Notes under the pieces: generated by a model | What the model saw: the letters and a program-made list of their open reading frames with translations, nothing else | Told to the model about the DNA's origin: nothing | Databases searched by the model: none | Source: Legionella sheltonii | Lineage (GTDB): Bacteria; Pseudomonadota; Gammaproteobacteria; Legionellales; Legionellaceae | Direction of reading: 5' to 3' | NCBI RefSeq assembly: GCF_026191355.1 | Contig: NZ_JAPHOQ010000009.1 | Location: 62,001-126,000, forward strand | DNA: 64,000 bases | In this document: one piece after another, positions 18,601 to 27,406 of the stretch | Layout of the letters: every line of letters starts with the position of its first letter | How positions within the stretch are numbered: position 1 is the first letter of the stretch | Position numbers and translations under genes: made by a program

Positions 18601-21477
18601 GTTAAAGCAGGTATTAACACCATAAAGCCGCTAATGAGTGGTGATGAAGCACGAAAACAATTAGAGCCCACACACCTTACCAAAGGCCAAAAAGAAGCCT
18701 GTGAGTTAATCACGACTACAACTGATCAGTTTATTATGATTCAGGGTTATGCAGGAACAGGGAAAACAACCATGACTCGAAGTGCGATTGACACCATCAG
18801 GTATGTCCAATCTATGACTCATGAAGAGGTTGAACTGATTGCGGTCGCGCCCACGCATCAGGCTGTAAAAGAAATGAGGGCGCTGGGAATTGAAGCGCAA
18901 ACCTTAAAGAGTTTTCTTATTGAACAAGAACAGCAAGCGACATTAAGCAAAGAAACACTGGTGCTGCTTGATGAATCTTCTATGGTCTCTAATCGAGATT
19001 GCGCAAGCCTCATCCAAAAAATCCATGATTCGGGCGCTCGTTGCGCAATGCTTGGCGATATTAGCCAGCATCAAAGCATTGAAAGCGGTAAGCCAAGCAA
19101 GATATTGATTCAGGAAGGAAGCATCAAGGTGGCCTGTATGGATGATTTGGTACGACAACAAGTCATCGAATACAAAAAGGCAATCGAAACATTAATCACG
19201 GGGGATATTGATAAGGCGTTAACTCAGTTAGCGAATCAACCCTTAGACTCAATCACCCGAACTAAAACCGATAGTCCTTACCACAACATAACCTCTTCAA
19301 TTATTGAAACAGGCCACTCGACCCAAGCGTACCTGCAACAAGAACACACTCAACAAGAATCGAGAGAACCCTTCCAGGAAGAATTAAAAGAAAAAAGCCC
19401 GATAGAAATGGCTGTAGGAGATTATTTATCACGGACACCAGCATGCCGTGATAGCACCATTGTTATCATTCATGAAAATAAAAAAAGGGAAGTTGCCAAT
19501 GGTCTGATTAGAAATGCACTGATGAAAGAGTCTACCATAGGCCTTGAAAACAAAGAGTTCCCGCGGCTACTAAGCACGAATTACACCACTGCAGAGCTTT
19601 ATTATTGTGAAACGTATCGGGATTGCTTAAAAAAGAAAGAAGAGTATTTTTTAAAGAAAGGAGAGCACTATTTCAAAGTAGTTTCGGTAGATGAGGCAGC
19701 GAAAGTAGTGGTATTAAATGATACGAAAGGAAATAAATACCTCTTTGTTCCTGAAAAAGAAAATAAAGACTGGAAGATTGAATTGTTTCAATCCATGCCA
19801 GGAAGAGTCTCGGTGGGTGAAAAAATTCATTTTAAAAAATCTGATAAGACTTTGGGACGTTTCGCTAATGAAAGGGTGCAGGTGACGGAGGTAAACGATG
19901 AGTCATTTACCGTAAAAGACAGTAGTGGCGTGGCGCACGTTCTGGAAAAAAAACAGATGAAGGATTCCCATTGGGATTATAGTTATACTGCTACCAGTTA
20001 TTCAATTCAAGGGGCTTCATCCCCATTTGTTATTGGAGTTGCTGAAACTAAAAATGCTCAAGTAAACCATCTGCGTTCATTTTATATCATGGTAACGCGA
20101 GGTTCCTTGCATGCCATGATTTATACGGACGATCATAAAAAACTACGAAAACAACTTCGTGTTACTCCTGAAAAAACTTCTGCATTGGAATCGCTTGGCC
20201 TCCTGCATACCCCAATAAAGTCCAAAACTCCTAATGAGCAACCAAAATCACTCAAGCCAATGCATGGTATGCCCAAAATAAAGAACCAGGAACCTCGCTA
20301 TGATGCGAATATGCTGTCACAAAATTTATCCGACCAGGCTGAGCTCGTGATTGAATCACTACTTGGAGAGCCCAATAGAGCGCTTTCGTCAAAAACAGAA
20401 TATCGATATGGTACTAACGGCAGCTTAAGCATCTGTTTAAGTGGAGAAAAAAGAGGAGTTTGGCATAACTTTGAAACAAAGGAAAAAGGAAACATGCTTC
20501 ATTTGATTCAAAAAACATTAAATCTAAACTTTAAAGAAAGTCTTGAATATGCTGCAAAATTAACAGGTGATGACTTAAAGGAACAAATTAAATTAGTAGG
20601 CAAAAAGCCTAATAAGATTCAAGCAATCGATTCTGATAAGAAAAGAAAAACATCAGATTATGGAATGCAATTAGCGCGAGAATCGAAACCCATATCAGGT
20701 ACAATAGCAGAGCGGTATTTAAAAGAAATCAGAAAGATTCATAATGTTTCTGGAGAAAATATTCGCTTTCATCCCCATGTTTATACTAAAGATACCGAAG
20801 AAGTTCGCTACAGGCCAGCACTATTGAATATTGCTCGGGACAAAGACAATAAAGTAGCCTGCGTTGAAGTGGTATATCTGGATAATGAAACCGCAAATAA
20901 AGCGATAATGAAGATGAAACCTAAGAAAACTTATGGCTCAAAAGCTGGCGCTGGAGTCATATTAAATGAGGGTACAGGGCATGAAAGTGTCACCTATATT
21001 GCAGAAGGTGTAGAAACAGGACTAAGCATCAGAGATGCAGTTCAAAATGAACGCGTTATAGCTACACTGGGCAAGGAAAATTTTGTAAATATCGATATGG
21101 CATTGCTCACTGATAAAATAGTCATTTGCATGGATAATGATGATAAACCTATTAAAGAGGATAGGGTAATTATTCAAACCATTGAACGATTAAAACAGCA
21201 TGGAAAGACTGTAGAAATTGCTATTCCTCTGCATCAAAAAGACTTTAACGATGTCAATAAAAGCGGCGGGATACAAGGAGTAGTTGATACATTAAATAAA
21301 GCAGTTAGTGTTGATAAATTGATTGGAAGCCTCAATAAAACAGATTTAAATCAAGATCAAATTAAGAAGTGCTTTGAAGACATTTCACGACAGATGAAAC
21401 TTGAAGTTCCTGAAATTAAAAACAATTCAATTGATAAATTAAAAACCCTTCAGCGAGAAGAAATGGAAATATATTAA
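15640..21477 (+). CDS. traI: TraI relaxase-helicase with C-terminal primase-like Toprim region
   Basis: A 1,945-residue protein, longer than F TraI (1,756). The TrwC-type relaxase occupies about residues 1-300. It has paired tyrosines Y14/Y15 and Y21/Y22 for nicking, and the metal-binding motif LHVHALL near residues 157-163. A vestigial helicase domain follows (Walker B-like VLIVDESQR near 533). The active RecD-like helicase has GYAGTGKTT near 1036-1044 and VLLDESSMV near 1108. Beyond about residue 1560 is a non-F extension with a primase-type segment (GVWHNFETKEKGN) and a Toprim domain: YIAEGVETGLS near 1785, then ICMDNDD near 1829. It nicks oriT, unwinds the plasmid, and may prime the transferred strand. 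Confidence 0.95.
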   Translation: MLSLRVKPIKKPGYYFDQENYYFTNQLVTQWVGLSAARQNLSGEVNVKTLESIVSGELPSGDVIKGLKSATGEMNRRGGYDLTFSAPKSVSYLGLVCEHKEFIDLHLNAVKTVLKLIEKEAAQARKSGKEGMEYEKTGNLCFAAILHDTSRELDPQLHVHALLMNFTERLDGKWRALASDISRNNGTMEWIMDNQIFLGLVYRSEMALGLKEMGLEIEHTGDAHGLFEIRHFDKALLEQISKRRAQVEEHIKGMHSNSLKAYDRATLDSRKSKEMVSPEELRTRWSAESEALGVNPATYLATLKEKTKESHTPKETMSNNQELDRSVLDAIAHLEEKKLTFTYQEVLQTSLYFSLGDQGFEALMARIDKEIDAQNLIALNTENSSFTTSTLIKKEQELIRKIVNFTPQKKGIERNTDKVCKLTDNESIQKAVTQALFNKEGVVRIKQQSATSRELLSTLIDYSQDSKKIRILCPSAYSARTMNKDMTQLAPTLWQWILSIGKQDLCETVAGFNYRHRSEHKLPFFNSKKEREVLIVDESQRLTPDEMNTLLSIADKRSAKVILLEKSQSLSGFKSDIPDLLNKAGIKTFEVDDRKAPATNINLIEEKTIEGRILKTAQMYSNLPLNQRQNTKLLTVSKLEAKEVNKAIRKQLKEHGEISVDEKSINTLTPMSLTLSEKKLAKSYQPDWVLIQNTRTESKKFTVIGVNEKDNQLIVRNHNGVRSQLAAKNITDSTQVYEQTPLSVGIGDRLIATGSLSFEGLKIGNQYEVTAFTRHGIKIKDGKKTIHLITSNEKHFPLSHAYAKTIYSDDFKPVIQTIMTLPAYALKQNTMSVLCESSKEELMIITDDMEKANRFAMKTATKSSAISLTLDAAKTNHGAQIIDHRTTTDLLTSLEQALTILTSEKPQKSDAEKALNFAIAHLSEREAAFTPSDLLKVALTQAIGKAGLNELNNVLDKVMTNGDLISGGNEILTTKEAVAFEESIIKNVKAGINTIKPLMSGDEARKQLEPTHLTKGQKEACELITTTTDQFIMIQGYAGTGKTTMTRSAIDTIRYVQSMTHEEVELIAVAPTHQAVKEMRALGIEAQTLKSFLIEQEQQATLSKETLVLLDESSMVSNRDCASLIQKIHDSGARCAMLGDISQHQSIESGKPSKILIQEGSIKVACMDDLVRQQVIEYKKAIETLITGDIDKALTQLANQPLDSITRTKTDSPYHNITSSIIETGHSTQAYLQQEHTQQESREPFQEELKEKSPIEMAVGDYLSRTPACRDSTIVIIHENKKREVANGLIRNALMKESTIGLENKEFPRLLSTNYTTAELYYCETYRDCLKKKEEYFLKKGEHYFKVVSVDEAAKVVVLNDTKGNKYLFVPEKENKDWKIELFQSMPGRVSVGEKIHFKKSDKTLGRFANERVQVTEVNDESFTVKDSSGVAHVLEKKQMKDSHWDYSYTATSYSIQGASSPFVIGVAETKNAQVNHLRSFYIMVTRGSLHAMIYTDDHKKLRKQLRVTPEKTSALESLGLLHTPIKSKTPNEQPKSLKPMHGMPKIKNQEPRYDANMLSQNLSDQAELVIESLLGEPNRALSSKTEYRYGTNGSLSICLSGEKRGVWHNFETKEKGNMLHLIQKTLNLNFKESLEYAAKLTGDDLKEQIKLVGKKPNKIQAIDSDKKRKTSDYGMQLARESKPISGTIAERYLKEIRKIHNVSGENIRFHPHVYTKDTEEVRYRPALLNIARDKDNKVACVEVVYLDNETANKAIMKMKPKKTYGSKAGAGVILNEGTGHESVTYIAEGVETGLSIRDAVQNERVIATLGKENFVNIDMALLTDKIVICMDNDDKPIKEDRVIIQTIERLKQHGKTVEIAIPLHQKDFNDVNKSGGIQGVVDTLNKAVSVDKLIGSLNKTDLNQDQIKKCFEDISRQMKLEVPEIKNNSIDKLKTLQREEMEIY

Positions 21478-21560
21478 AATATCTTTAATTGATTGAGCAC
21501 AGGAATTTTTATATGAAGAAAATGTGTGGAATAATCTCTCTAATACAGATAAATGGATCA

Positions 21561-22900
21561 GAGAGTGTTCATCCAACTGTGTCACCTCAGTCATTATCTA
21601 AGTCCCAGGGTTAGTCTGTCTTCGAAATAGATTTGTAACTGGGACACGATAAGCGCCCAATTGTGCATGGGCTGATTCCATTTTTCCAGTACTTTCTGGC
21701 AAGCACAATAAATAAGCTTAATAAGGGCGTTTTCACTGGTGAAAGCGCCTTTATTTTTAGTGTACTTGCGAATTTGCCGATGAAAGCCTTCAACAATATT
21801 GGTAGTGTAAATGATGCGTCTTAGCTCTTCTGGGTATTTGAAGTATTGTGATAGAGCTTCCCAGTTGTTATTCCAGGATTTCATCACCGCCGGGTATTTT
21901 TTGCCCCATTTCTCTTCCAACTCAAGTAGATGATGCAAAGCCATATCTTTGCTTGAAGCCTTATAAACCAGCTTTAAATCGGCCATAAAGGCTTTCTGGT
22001 CCTTACTAACCACATACTTTAATGAGTTGCGAATTTGATGAACGACACAAAGCTGGATCTCGGTGTTAGGAAAAACTTCAGCAATGGCATCAGGAAATCC
22101 CTTAAGTCCATCGATGCTTGCTATAAGGATATCCTCTACACCACGAGCTTTAAGGTCATTTAATACACTAAGCCAAAAACGAGCTCCCTCTGCCTCAGAT
22201 AAATAGAGCCCTAGAATATCTTTTTTACCTTCTGAATTTACAGCAAGGACGGTGTAAAATGCTCTACTTATGACCTTACCTTCAACACGTACTTTAAAGT
22301 GCATGGCATCAAGAAAAACGATTGGGTATACAGATTCTAGGGAGCGATTACGCCACTCGGTAATCAGGGGTAATAGTTTGTCAGTAATCAGGCTGATTTT
22401 AGCACTCGAGACTTCTAGTCCATACATCTCAGATAAATGCTCGCTTATCGCCTCGTAACTCATGCCTATCGCATAGAGGGCTAGGACTTTATTATCCAGT
22501 GACTCGTTGAGTACCGTTTGACGTTTTTTTACAAGCTCGGGTTCAAAGCTGCCATCCCTATCTCGAGGTGTTTCTAAATCAAAAACTCCAGTTGTTGATT
22601 TAATTGTTTTAGTCGTTTTGCCGTTGCGACGGTTTGAAATACCTGTCTCATGACAATCAGTCATATGAGAATCCATTTCACCTTCTAATGCCGCCTCTAA
22701 TAGCTCTTTTATTAAGGGGGTCAGTATGCCGTCTTTTCCAGTGAGAGATTGGCCAGACTTTAACTGGGTCAAAGCCTCTAATTTGAACTCATTGAAATCA
22801 AAATTCGATAAATCTATTTTCTTTTTATTCATATCTACCTCTTTTAAGTGTTAAATTATAAACAAATTAAAAGAGATGACACAGTTATTTAAACACTACC
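21561..22900 (-). mobile_element. IS256-family element, copy 1 (1,340 bp)
   Basis: The ends are defined by comparison with the second copy and by an 8-bp target duplication ATGGATCA (21553-21560 and 22901-22908). The terminal inverted repeats are imperfect: GAGAGTGTTCATCCAACTG at the left, and the reverse complement GGTAGTGTTTAAATAACTG at the right. Both continue as TGTCA(C/T)CTC. The element carries one transposase gene on the - strand. It interrupts the 140-codon gene after traI. Confidence 0.95.
21594..22832 (-). CDS. IS256-family (Mutator-type) transposase, copy 1
   Basis: A 412-residue DDE transposase. The catalytic Asp residues are in FLDAMHF and ASIDGLKGF, and the catalytic Glu is in NIVEGFHRQ. 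The N-terminal third contains the usual GISNRRNGK segment. The protein is identical to the copy at 30883-32121. The reading frame is full length for the family, so it is probably active. Confidence 0.95.
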   Translation of the reverse strand: MNKKKIDLSNFDFNEFKLEALTQLKSGQSLTGKDGILTPLIKELLEAALEGEMDSHMTDCHETGISNRRNGKTTKTIKSTTGVFDLETPRDRDGSFEPELVKKRQTVLNESLDNKVLALYAIGMSYEAISEHLSEMYGLEVSSAKISLITDKLLPLITEWRNRSLESVYPIVFLDAMHFKVRVEGKVISRAFYTVLAVNSEGKKDILGLYLSEAEGARFWLSVLNDLKARGVEDILIASIDGLKGFPDAIAEVFPNTEIQLCVVHQIRNSLKYVVSKDQKAFMADLKLVYKASSKDMALHHLLELEEKWGKKYPAVMKSWNNNWEALSQYFKYPEELRRIIYTTNIVEGFHRQIRKYTKNKGAFTSENALIKLIYCACQKVLEKWNQPMHNWALIVSQLQIYFEDRLTLGLR

Positions 22901-23347
22901 ATGGATCATCATTCTACCTTATTTATGTCTATGTATTAGTAGCTTGTTCCACCAAAATGAACAACCTATTACAGGTTGCTTATGAGCCATCTGGAATGCA
23001 AATGTTTTTTTATTTTATATCGCTCCCGTTTTTTATAATTTTAGCAATATTAAGTCGTATTCATTGTTTTTATTATGATGTAAAAAATGGATTAGCGTTT
23101 TCGTTGTTTTTGATTTGGTTATTGTATTTTTTATTTATCGAATATATTGACCAAATAGTTCATTTTCCCAATGGAAATGAACTATTTTATTATGGTAGTT
23201 TAGCTATTTCATTAGGGGCATTTACTTTAATTGGATTAACTACCTATTTCCAATTAAAACAATTAATGTCCGATTCTAGGTAAAATTTTTAGAGTAAAAA
23301 TTATCTTTATTACTTTCAATTTAACGGCAAGTACTATTTTTTATAAC

Positions 23348-23716
23348 TTAATTATTGATAAATCCTTCAATGAAATTATCTACCTTTTTCTTCAGTTCTG
23401 CGATATGTTCTTCGGCATTATTCGAATCACTTTGAAGTTTATTTTTATCATAAACACAACGAAAAATATCAGCACTGATTCCCAGCAACCTTAAAAGATG
23501 GGTCGTGTGTTGACGATTTAACTCTTCTTCTTTTTCTAAGCGTCTTTTTTCATCCTCGCTTATCACTGGATTATCTTTATTATGGAGATAAACCTTTATC
23601 CCTAATTCAATCATTTCTTTCATTGTTTGAGACGATGAATCATGCCCTTCATCTTTTTTAATGGATTCGAGCTGATCAATAATTTTTTGATTTAAATAAC
23701 AATAGGCCTTGGGCAT
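23348..23716 (-). CDS. traM: TraM-like relaxosome protein
   Basis: A 122-residue protein resembling F TraM (127 aa) in layout rather than by strong identity. A short N-terminal ribbon (MPKAYCYLNQKI) is followed by a helix-rich DNA-binding part. The C-terminal tetramerisation-like part has LLRLLGISADI and a terminal helix HIAELKKKVDNFIEGF. TraM binds oriT and contacts TraD to start transfer. The gene faces away from the intergenic region holding the nic-like motif, as traM does beside oriT in F. The ribosome site GAGGAT precedes the ATG at 23716. Confidence 0.65.
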   Translation of the reverse strand: MPKAYCYLNQKIIDQLESIKKDEGHDSSSQTMKEMIELGIKVYLHNKDNPVISEDEKRRLEKEEELNRQHTTHLLRLLGISADIFRCVYDKNKLQSDSNNAEEHIAELKKKVDNFIEGFINN

Positions 23717-24156
23717 AAAATCCTCTTTTAAATTTAGAAAGCAGGCTCAGTGCACTGATTTTGGCTAATTGAGAATAATTATATCATTTAATTATAGGGG
23801 TCGAATAGGTGTGTATCTTTGTTTTATAGAGGTTTTTTATTCATTTGCTAGGTGTGGATTAGGTGTTGATATTTTATAAGTTATTGATTAATATTAAAGA
23901 GTGGATGCACACCCATATAAAACAGAGGTGTTGGCAGATTTAAAAATGCTCATCTTCACGTAAGTTATTGAATAATAATAAAATGTTTTAAGCAATAAAC
24001 ATTGCGAGGGGTGTGTTCTTTTTTATTTAATCATTCTTTTTATATGTGTATTTGACTGGGTATTTTAGTATTATTTATTTAAATTAACATTTTGAAAAGC
24101 GCATAATAATTGCGTGCTTGTGATTCTCTTATTTACCCAATAAGGATATTTATATC
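23717..24156 (+). other. oriT: Candidate origin of transfer (oriT)
   Basis: A 440-nt non-coding, A+T-rich region between the TraM-like gene and the next gene. The motif TTTGCTAGGTGTGG at 23844-23857 resembles the F nic region TTTGCGTGGGGTGTGG. By that analogy TraI would cut between T23855 and G23856 of the + strand. Flanking it are inverted repeats ATAGGTGTGTATC (23805-23817) and GATGCACACCCAT (23904-23916), 11 of 13 pairs. A perfect hairpin GCAAT-AAAC-ATTGC lies at 23992-24005. With the + strand as T-strand, the tra genes would enter last, the same polarity as F. Confidence 0.65.
23778..23805 (-). promoter_or_regulatory. Candidate traM promoter
   Basis: Read on the - strand, a -35-like TTCGAC (23800-23805) and a perfect TATAAT (23778-23783) are separated by 16 nt, about 60 nt upstream of the TraM-like start. 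It lies inside the proposed oriT region, so TraM or TraI binding there could autoregulate it, as TraM does in F. This is a sequence match only. Confidence 0.5.
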
Positions 24157-24570
24157 ATGAATATATTAAAAAGATTTCTGAAAAAAATTGCTAAAATCAT
24201 TCATTTTCGACCCTATAGTGAATGGACTGAAGAAGAGAAGGCAGTGTATGCTAAACGGCATTCTTTTCATTCTTACACTAAATCAAATGATACAAAAATT
24301 AATCCTGCAAGCGGCCTGCCAATGATTGGTTGTCTGGATGTAAATGGCAATACATTTGGATCTAGCAGTTCATTTGATGATTATTATAGAAATCATGACA
24401 ACAATTATCGTAGTTATTCATCTACAAATTATTGCAATAGTTATGATCCGTTTGCCAATTGCATATTCCACTCCATCCCGATCACAGATTCCAGTGATGC
24501 CGATCACGAATTCCATTTGATGCCGATCAAAGATTCCATTCTAAGCCGATCAAGAATGAGCAATACGTAA
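24157..24570 (+). CDS. Small hypothetical protein with IS21-altered C-terminus
   Basis: The present frame encodes 137 residues, but the last 36 codons are IS21 end sequence. Without the insertion the gene continues from 24459 to 27095 (CGC TAT TAA), giving 103 residues. The N-terminus is basic and amphipathic (LKRFLKKIAKIIHF). The middle has NPASGLPMIGCLDVNGNTFG, a motif I associate with small uncharacterised proteins of conjugative elements. The tail is rich in Ser, Tyr and Asn. It is the first gene on the presumed leading side of oriT. Function unknown. Confidence 0.6.
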   Translation: MNILKRFLKKIAKIIHFRPYSEWTEEEKAVYAKRHSFHSYTKSNDTKINPASGLPMIGCLDVNGNTFGSSSSFDDYYRNHDNNYRSYSSTNYCNSYDPFANCIFHSIPITDSSDADHEFHLMPIKDSILSRSRMSNT

Positions 24571-24635
24571 GCATATTGAGCGACGCACGATAACCGTTTT
24601 ATCCTTTTGTTTGGTCAAACAGAAGGAAAGTAGAA

Positions 24636-26186
24636 ATGCCAACGGAGAAGCTATCGATGCGTAAAATAAGAGAAGTTTTAAAGCTGCGATATGAAGGTGG
24701 CTTGAACAATAGAGAAATTGCAGCAAGTGTTGATATTAGTGCTAGCACAGTGAGTAGCTATTTATCACGTGCCAAAATGTTTGACGTGTCGTGGCCATTG
24801 CCTGTGTCGATGAGTGACGCTGAACTTTATGCTCGCTTATTTCCCCAAGAGTCTAATCCCAAAAAACTTAATAGACCTACCCCTGATTTATCATGGGTTC
24901 ATCGAGAGCTAAAACGCAAGGGCGTGACCTTATTATTGCTATGGTATGAGTATCGCAGCCAATATCCTGATGGATACGGATACAGTCGTTTTTGTGAGAT
25001 GTATCGAGATTTCTCGTGTAAACTGAATCCAAGCATGCGTATTACCCATCATGCCGGTGAAAAGTTATTCGTAGATTATTCTGGACTCACTGTTCCATGG
25101 GTTGATAAAGACACAGGCGCACTACACAAAGCAGAAATCTTTGTAGCAGTGCTTGGTGCTTCGAACTATACGTTTATTGAAGCAGCAGAAAGCCAGAGCT
25201 TACGTCATTGGATAGCTGCGCATATTCGGGCATTCGAATTTTTTGGTGGCGTTACCACCAGCATCGTTCCTGACAATCTCAAGTCAGGAGTTACACAACC
25301 CCATCTCTACGACCCCGATACCAACATGACTTATCAAGAAATGGCCAACTATTATAATGTCGCTGTTATTCCTGCTCGAGTACGATCCCCGAAAGATAAA
25401 GCCAAAGTTGAAGTGGGTGTACAGGGTATTCAACGATGGATTTTAGCTCGATTGCGAGATTGTACTTTCTTTAATATTTCTGAGATTAATTCAGCAATAG
25501 CCCCCTTATTGCAAGCTTATAATGAGCGTCCATTTCAACAGTTATCTGGCTCTCGTTATTCCCAGTTTTTAGAAATTGATAGGCCTGCATTAAAATCATT
25601 ACCCATTCATCGTTATCAATTTGCTTATTGGAAACGTGCTAAAGCTGGAATTGATTATCATGTGACCATTGAGAAACATCATTACAGTATTCCATGGCGT
25701 TATCTTGGGGAATTCATTGATGTTCGAATTGGAGACCGAACGATTGAATGTTTTTTAAATAATAAACGTATCGCGCTGCATCAACGTTCATTTAAGCCAG
25801 GTCATACCACACAGAATGAACATATGCCAAAAGCCCATCAGGATTATGTTTCATGGACACCTGAACGATTACATCGATGGGCACAAAGTATTGGGCCACA
25901 TACAGCTCAATTAATTGATGAAGTCATTAGTTTGCACAAAATACCACAGCAAGGTTATCGCGCATGTCTTGGTATTCTTCGCATGAGTAAAAAATATGGA
26001 AAAGAGCGTTTAGAAAATGCAGCGATTAGAGGGCTTCATATTGGTGCAGTTCGATATAAAAATATTGAGTCCATTTTAAAGAATGGGTTGGATAAGCAGC
26101 CGCTATCAAAGCCTGCCAGCACGAGTGCGGCTGCTGATATAACTAATCACCATGAGAATGTTCGTGGTGCAAATTACTATCATTAA
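24636..26186 (+). CDS. istA: IS21-family transposase IstA
   Basis: A 516-residue transposase with an N-terminal helix-turn-helix (REIAASVDISASTVSSYLSRA, about residues 26-45). It has a DDE core: FVDYSG near residue 147, IVPDNLKSG near 212, and AKVEVGVQ near 260. The Glu-containing segment precedes a C-terminal domain common to IstA. Full length and apparently intact. The gene is followed after 21 nt by istB, a normal IS21 arrangement. Confidence 0.95.
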   Translation: MPTEKLSMRKIREVLKLRYEGGLNNREIAASVDISASTVSSYLSRAKMFDVSWPLPVSMSDAELYARLFPQESNPKKLNRPTPDLSWVHRELKRKGVTLLLLWYEYRSQYPDGYGYSRFCEMYRDFSCKLNPSMRITHHAGEKLFVDYSGLTVPWVDKDTGALHKAEIFVAVLGASNYTFIEAAESQSLRHWIAAHIRAFEFFGGVTTSIVPDNLKSGVTQPHLYDPDTNMTYQEMANYYNVAVIPARVRSPKDKAKVEVGVQGIQRWILARLRDCTFFNISEINSAIAPLLQAYNERPFQQLSGSRYSQFLEIDRPALKSLPIHRYQFAYWKRAKAGIDYHVTIEKHHYSIPWRYLGEFIDVRIGDRTIECFLNNKRIALHQRSFKPGHTTQNEHMPKAHQDYVSWTPERLHRWAQSIGPHTAQLIDEVISLHKIPQQGYRACLGILRMSKKYGKERLENAAIRGLHIGAVRYKNIESILKNGLDKQPLSKPASTSAAADITNHHENVRGANYYH

Positions 26187-26207
26187 CAGACTCAGGGAGA
26201 TATTGTT

Positions 26208-26966
26208 ATGTTAACACAGCCATTGTTCGAACAGTTAAGAGAATTACGCTGCCACGGCATGATTGAGGCATTACAAGAGCAGATGCAGCAATCTGATATT
26301 CATCAATTATCTTTTGATGAACGATTTAGTTTACTAGTAGAGCGAGAGTGTATTGTACGTGGAAATCGCAAGTTAAGCACTCGATTGCGGCAAGCCAGAC
26401 TCAAAGCCAATGCGTGTTTAGAGGATATTGATTACTCGGTTTCAAGGGGAATCTCAAGGGCGGTAATAAAGCAACTTGCTGATTGTTATTGGGTTGGGCG
26501 AAAACAAAATCTACTGATCACCGGTCCCACGGGTACCGGTAAAACGTGGCTTGCATGTGCTTTAGCTAATCAAGCGTGTCGTAATAATTTTACGGCACGT
26601 TATTTACGTTTACCAAGACTATTTCAGGCACTTGAATTAGCCCGAGGTGATGGGAGTTTCCCTAAATTACTTGCTTCATTAGAAAAAATCCAACTCCTTA
26701 TATTGGATGATTGGGGTTTGGCTCCGATGAATGATGAGCAACGCCGTGATTTACTTGAAATTATGGATGACAGGCACAATCAGTCCTCAACCATTGTGAC
26801 TAGCCAACTACCTGTTAAGCTCTGGCATGAGGTTATTGGTGATTTGACATTGGGGGATGCTATCTTGGATAGACTTGTTCATAACTCTCATCGAATTGAT
26901 ATGAAAGGTGAGTCAATGCGAAAAAAAATAACTACAAAATTAGATAATCTGGAGGATAAGTCATAA
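26208..26966 (+). CDS. istB: IS21-family helper ATPase IstB
   Basis: A 252-residue AAA+ ATPase related to DnaC. Walker A is GPTGTGKTW near residues 105-113 and Walker B is LLILDDWG near 164-171. IstB assembles on DNA and directs IstA to the target. Full length for the family. Confidence 0.95.
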   Translation: MLTQPLFEQLRELRCHGMIEALQEQMQQSDIHQLSFDERFSLLVERECIVRGNRKLSTRLRQARLKANACLEDIDYSVSRGISRAVIKQLADCYWVGRKQNLLITGPTGTGKTWLACALANQACRNNFTARYLRLPRLFQALELARGDGSFPKLLASLEKIQLLILDDWGLAPMNDEQRRDLLEIMDDRHNQSSTIVTSQLPVKLWHEVIGDLTLGDAILDRLVHNSHRIDMKGESMRKKITTKLDNLEDKS

Positions 26967-27190
26967 ACTTTAAAAAAGCGTCGCTTTGCTCCGGTTTGAT
27001 CGCCATCGAATGGAATCAGTGATCGGTATCAAATGGAATCTATGATCGCGATGGAATGGAATCTTTGATCGGCATCAGTGGAATCTGCACCAATCGCTAT
27101 TAATTGTTTCGATTTTTATTTTTATGTCCTATTTTTACTGATATAGTAAACTAATTTTTTTATAAAATTATGTTAATTTTGGAGAATACC

Positions 27191-27406
27191 ATGGCTTTAA
27201 TTAGTGCAAAAAAAGCACCTGAAAAAGAAAAAATTAAAATCGAAATAAGCAAAGAGATCTATTCTGAAATTAAAGAATATTGCTCATGGGTTGGCATTGA
27301 TGATATTAGCTATTTTTTTGAAGAGTCATCCATCATGATCTTTTCTAAAGATAAAGAATGGAAGCAACATCGAAAAGAGAAGAAACAGGCTATTGAATCC
27401 GTTTAG
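27191..27406 (+). CDS. Small basic protein, possible ribbon-helix-helix type
   Basis: A 71-residue lysine-rich protein. A beta-like stretch (KIKIEISKEIYSEIKEYC) is followed by helices, which fits a ribbon-helix-helix DNA-binding protein, but I cannot name the family. ATG 27191 is chosen over 27170 because GGAG sits 7 nt upstream of it. It lies on the leading side of oriT before the split 212-codon gene, so a role in relaxosome or transfer control is possible by position. Confidence 0.6.
   Translation: MALISAKKAPEKEKIKIEISKEIYSEIKEYCSWVGIDDISYFFEESSIMIFSKDKEWKQHRKEKKQAIESV

Larger units (their letters stand above)
21513..23283 (+). pseudogene. 140-codon membrane-protein gene split by IS256 copy 1
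   Basis: The gene is visible only after removing the insertion. Its 5' part is 21513-21560 (ATG AAG AAA..., ribosome site AGGAAT at 21501) and its 3' part is 22909-23283. Removing the IS and one ATGGATCA target copy rejoins the parts in the same frame, giving 140 residues. The product has about four hydrophobic helices and no family I recognise. The surviving 3' part is still open from ATG 22876, with its first residues supplied by the IS end, so a 135-residue hybrid could be made. The gene starts 36 nt after traI, so it was probably the last gene of the tra operon. Confidence 0.85.
24460..27089 (+). mobile_element. IS21-family element (2,630 bp)
   Basis: The outer inverted repeats are TGCATATTCCACT at the left and, on the opposite strand, TGCAGATTCCACT at the right. 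Each is followed by further copies of a GATTCCA...CCGATC motif, the multiple terminal repeats typical of IS21. A 5-bp target duplication CCAAT flanks it (24455-24459, 27090-27094). It carries istA and istB. It inserted two codons before the stop of the 103-codon gene next to oriT. Confidence 0.93.
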
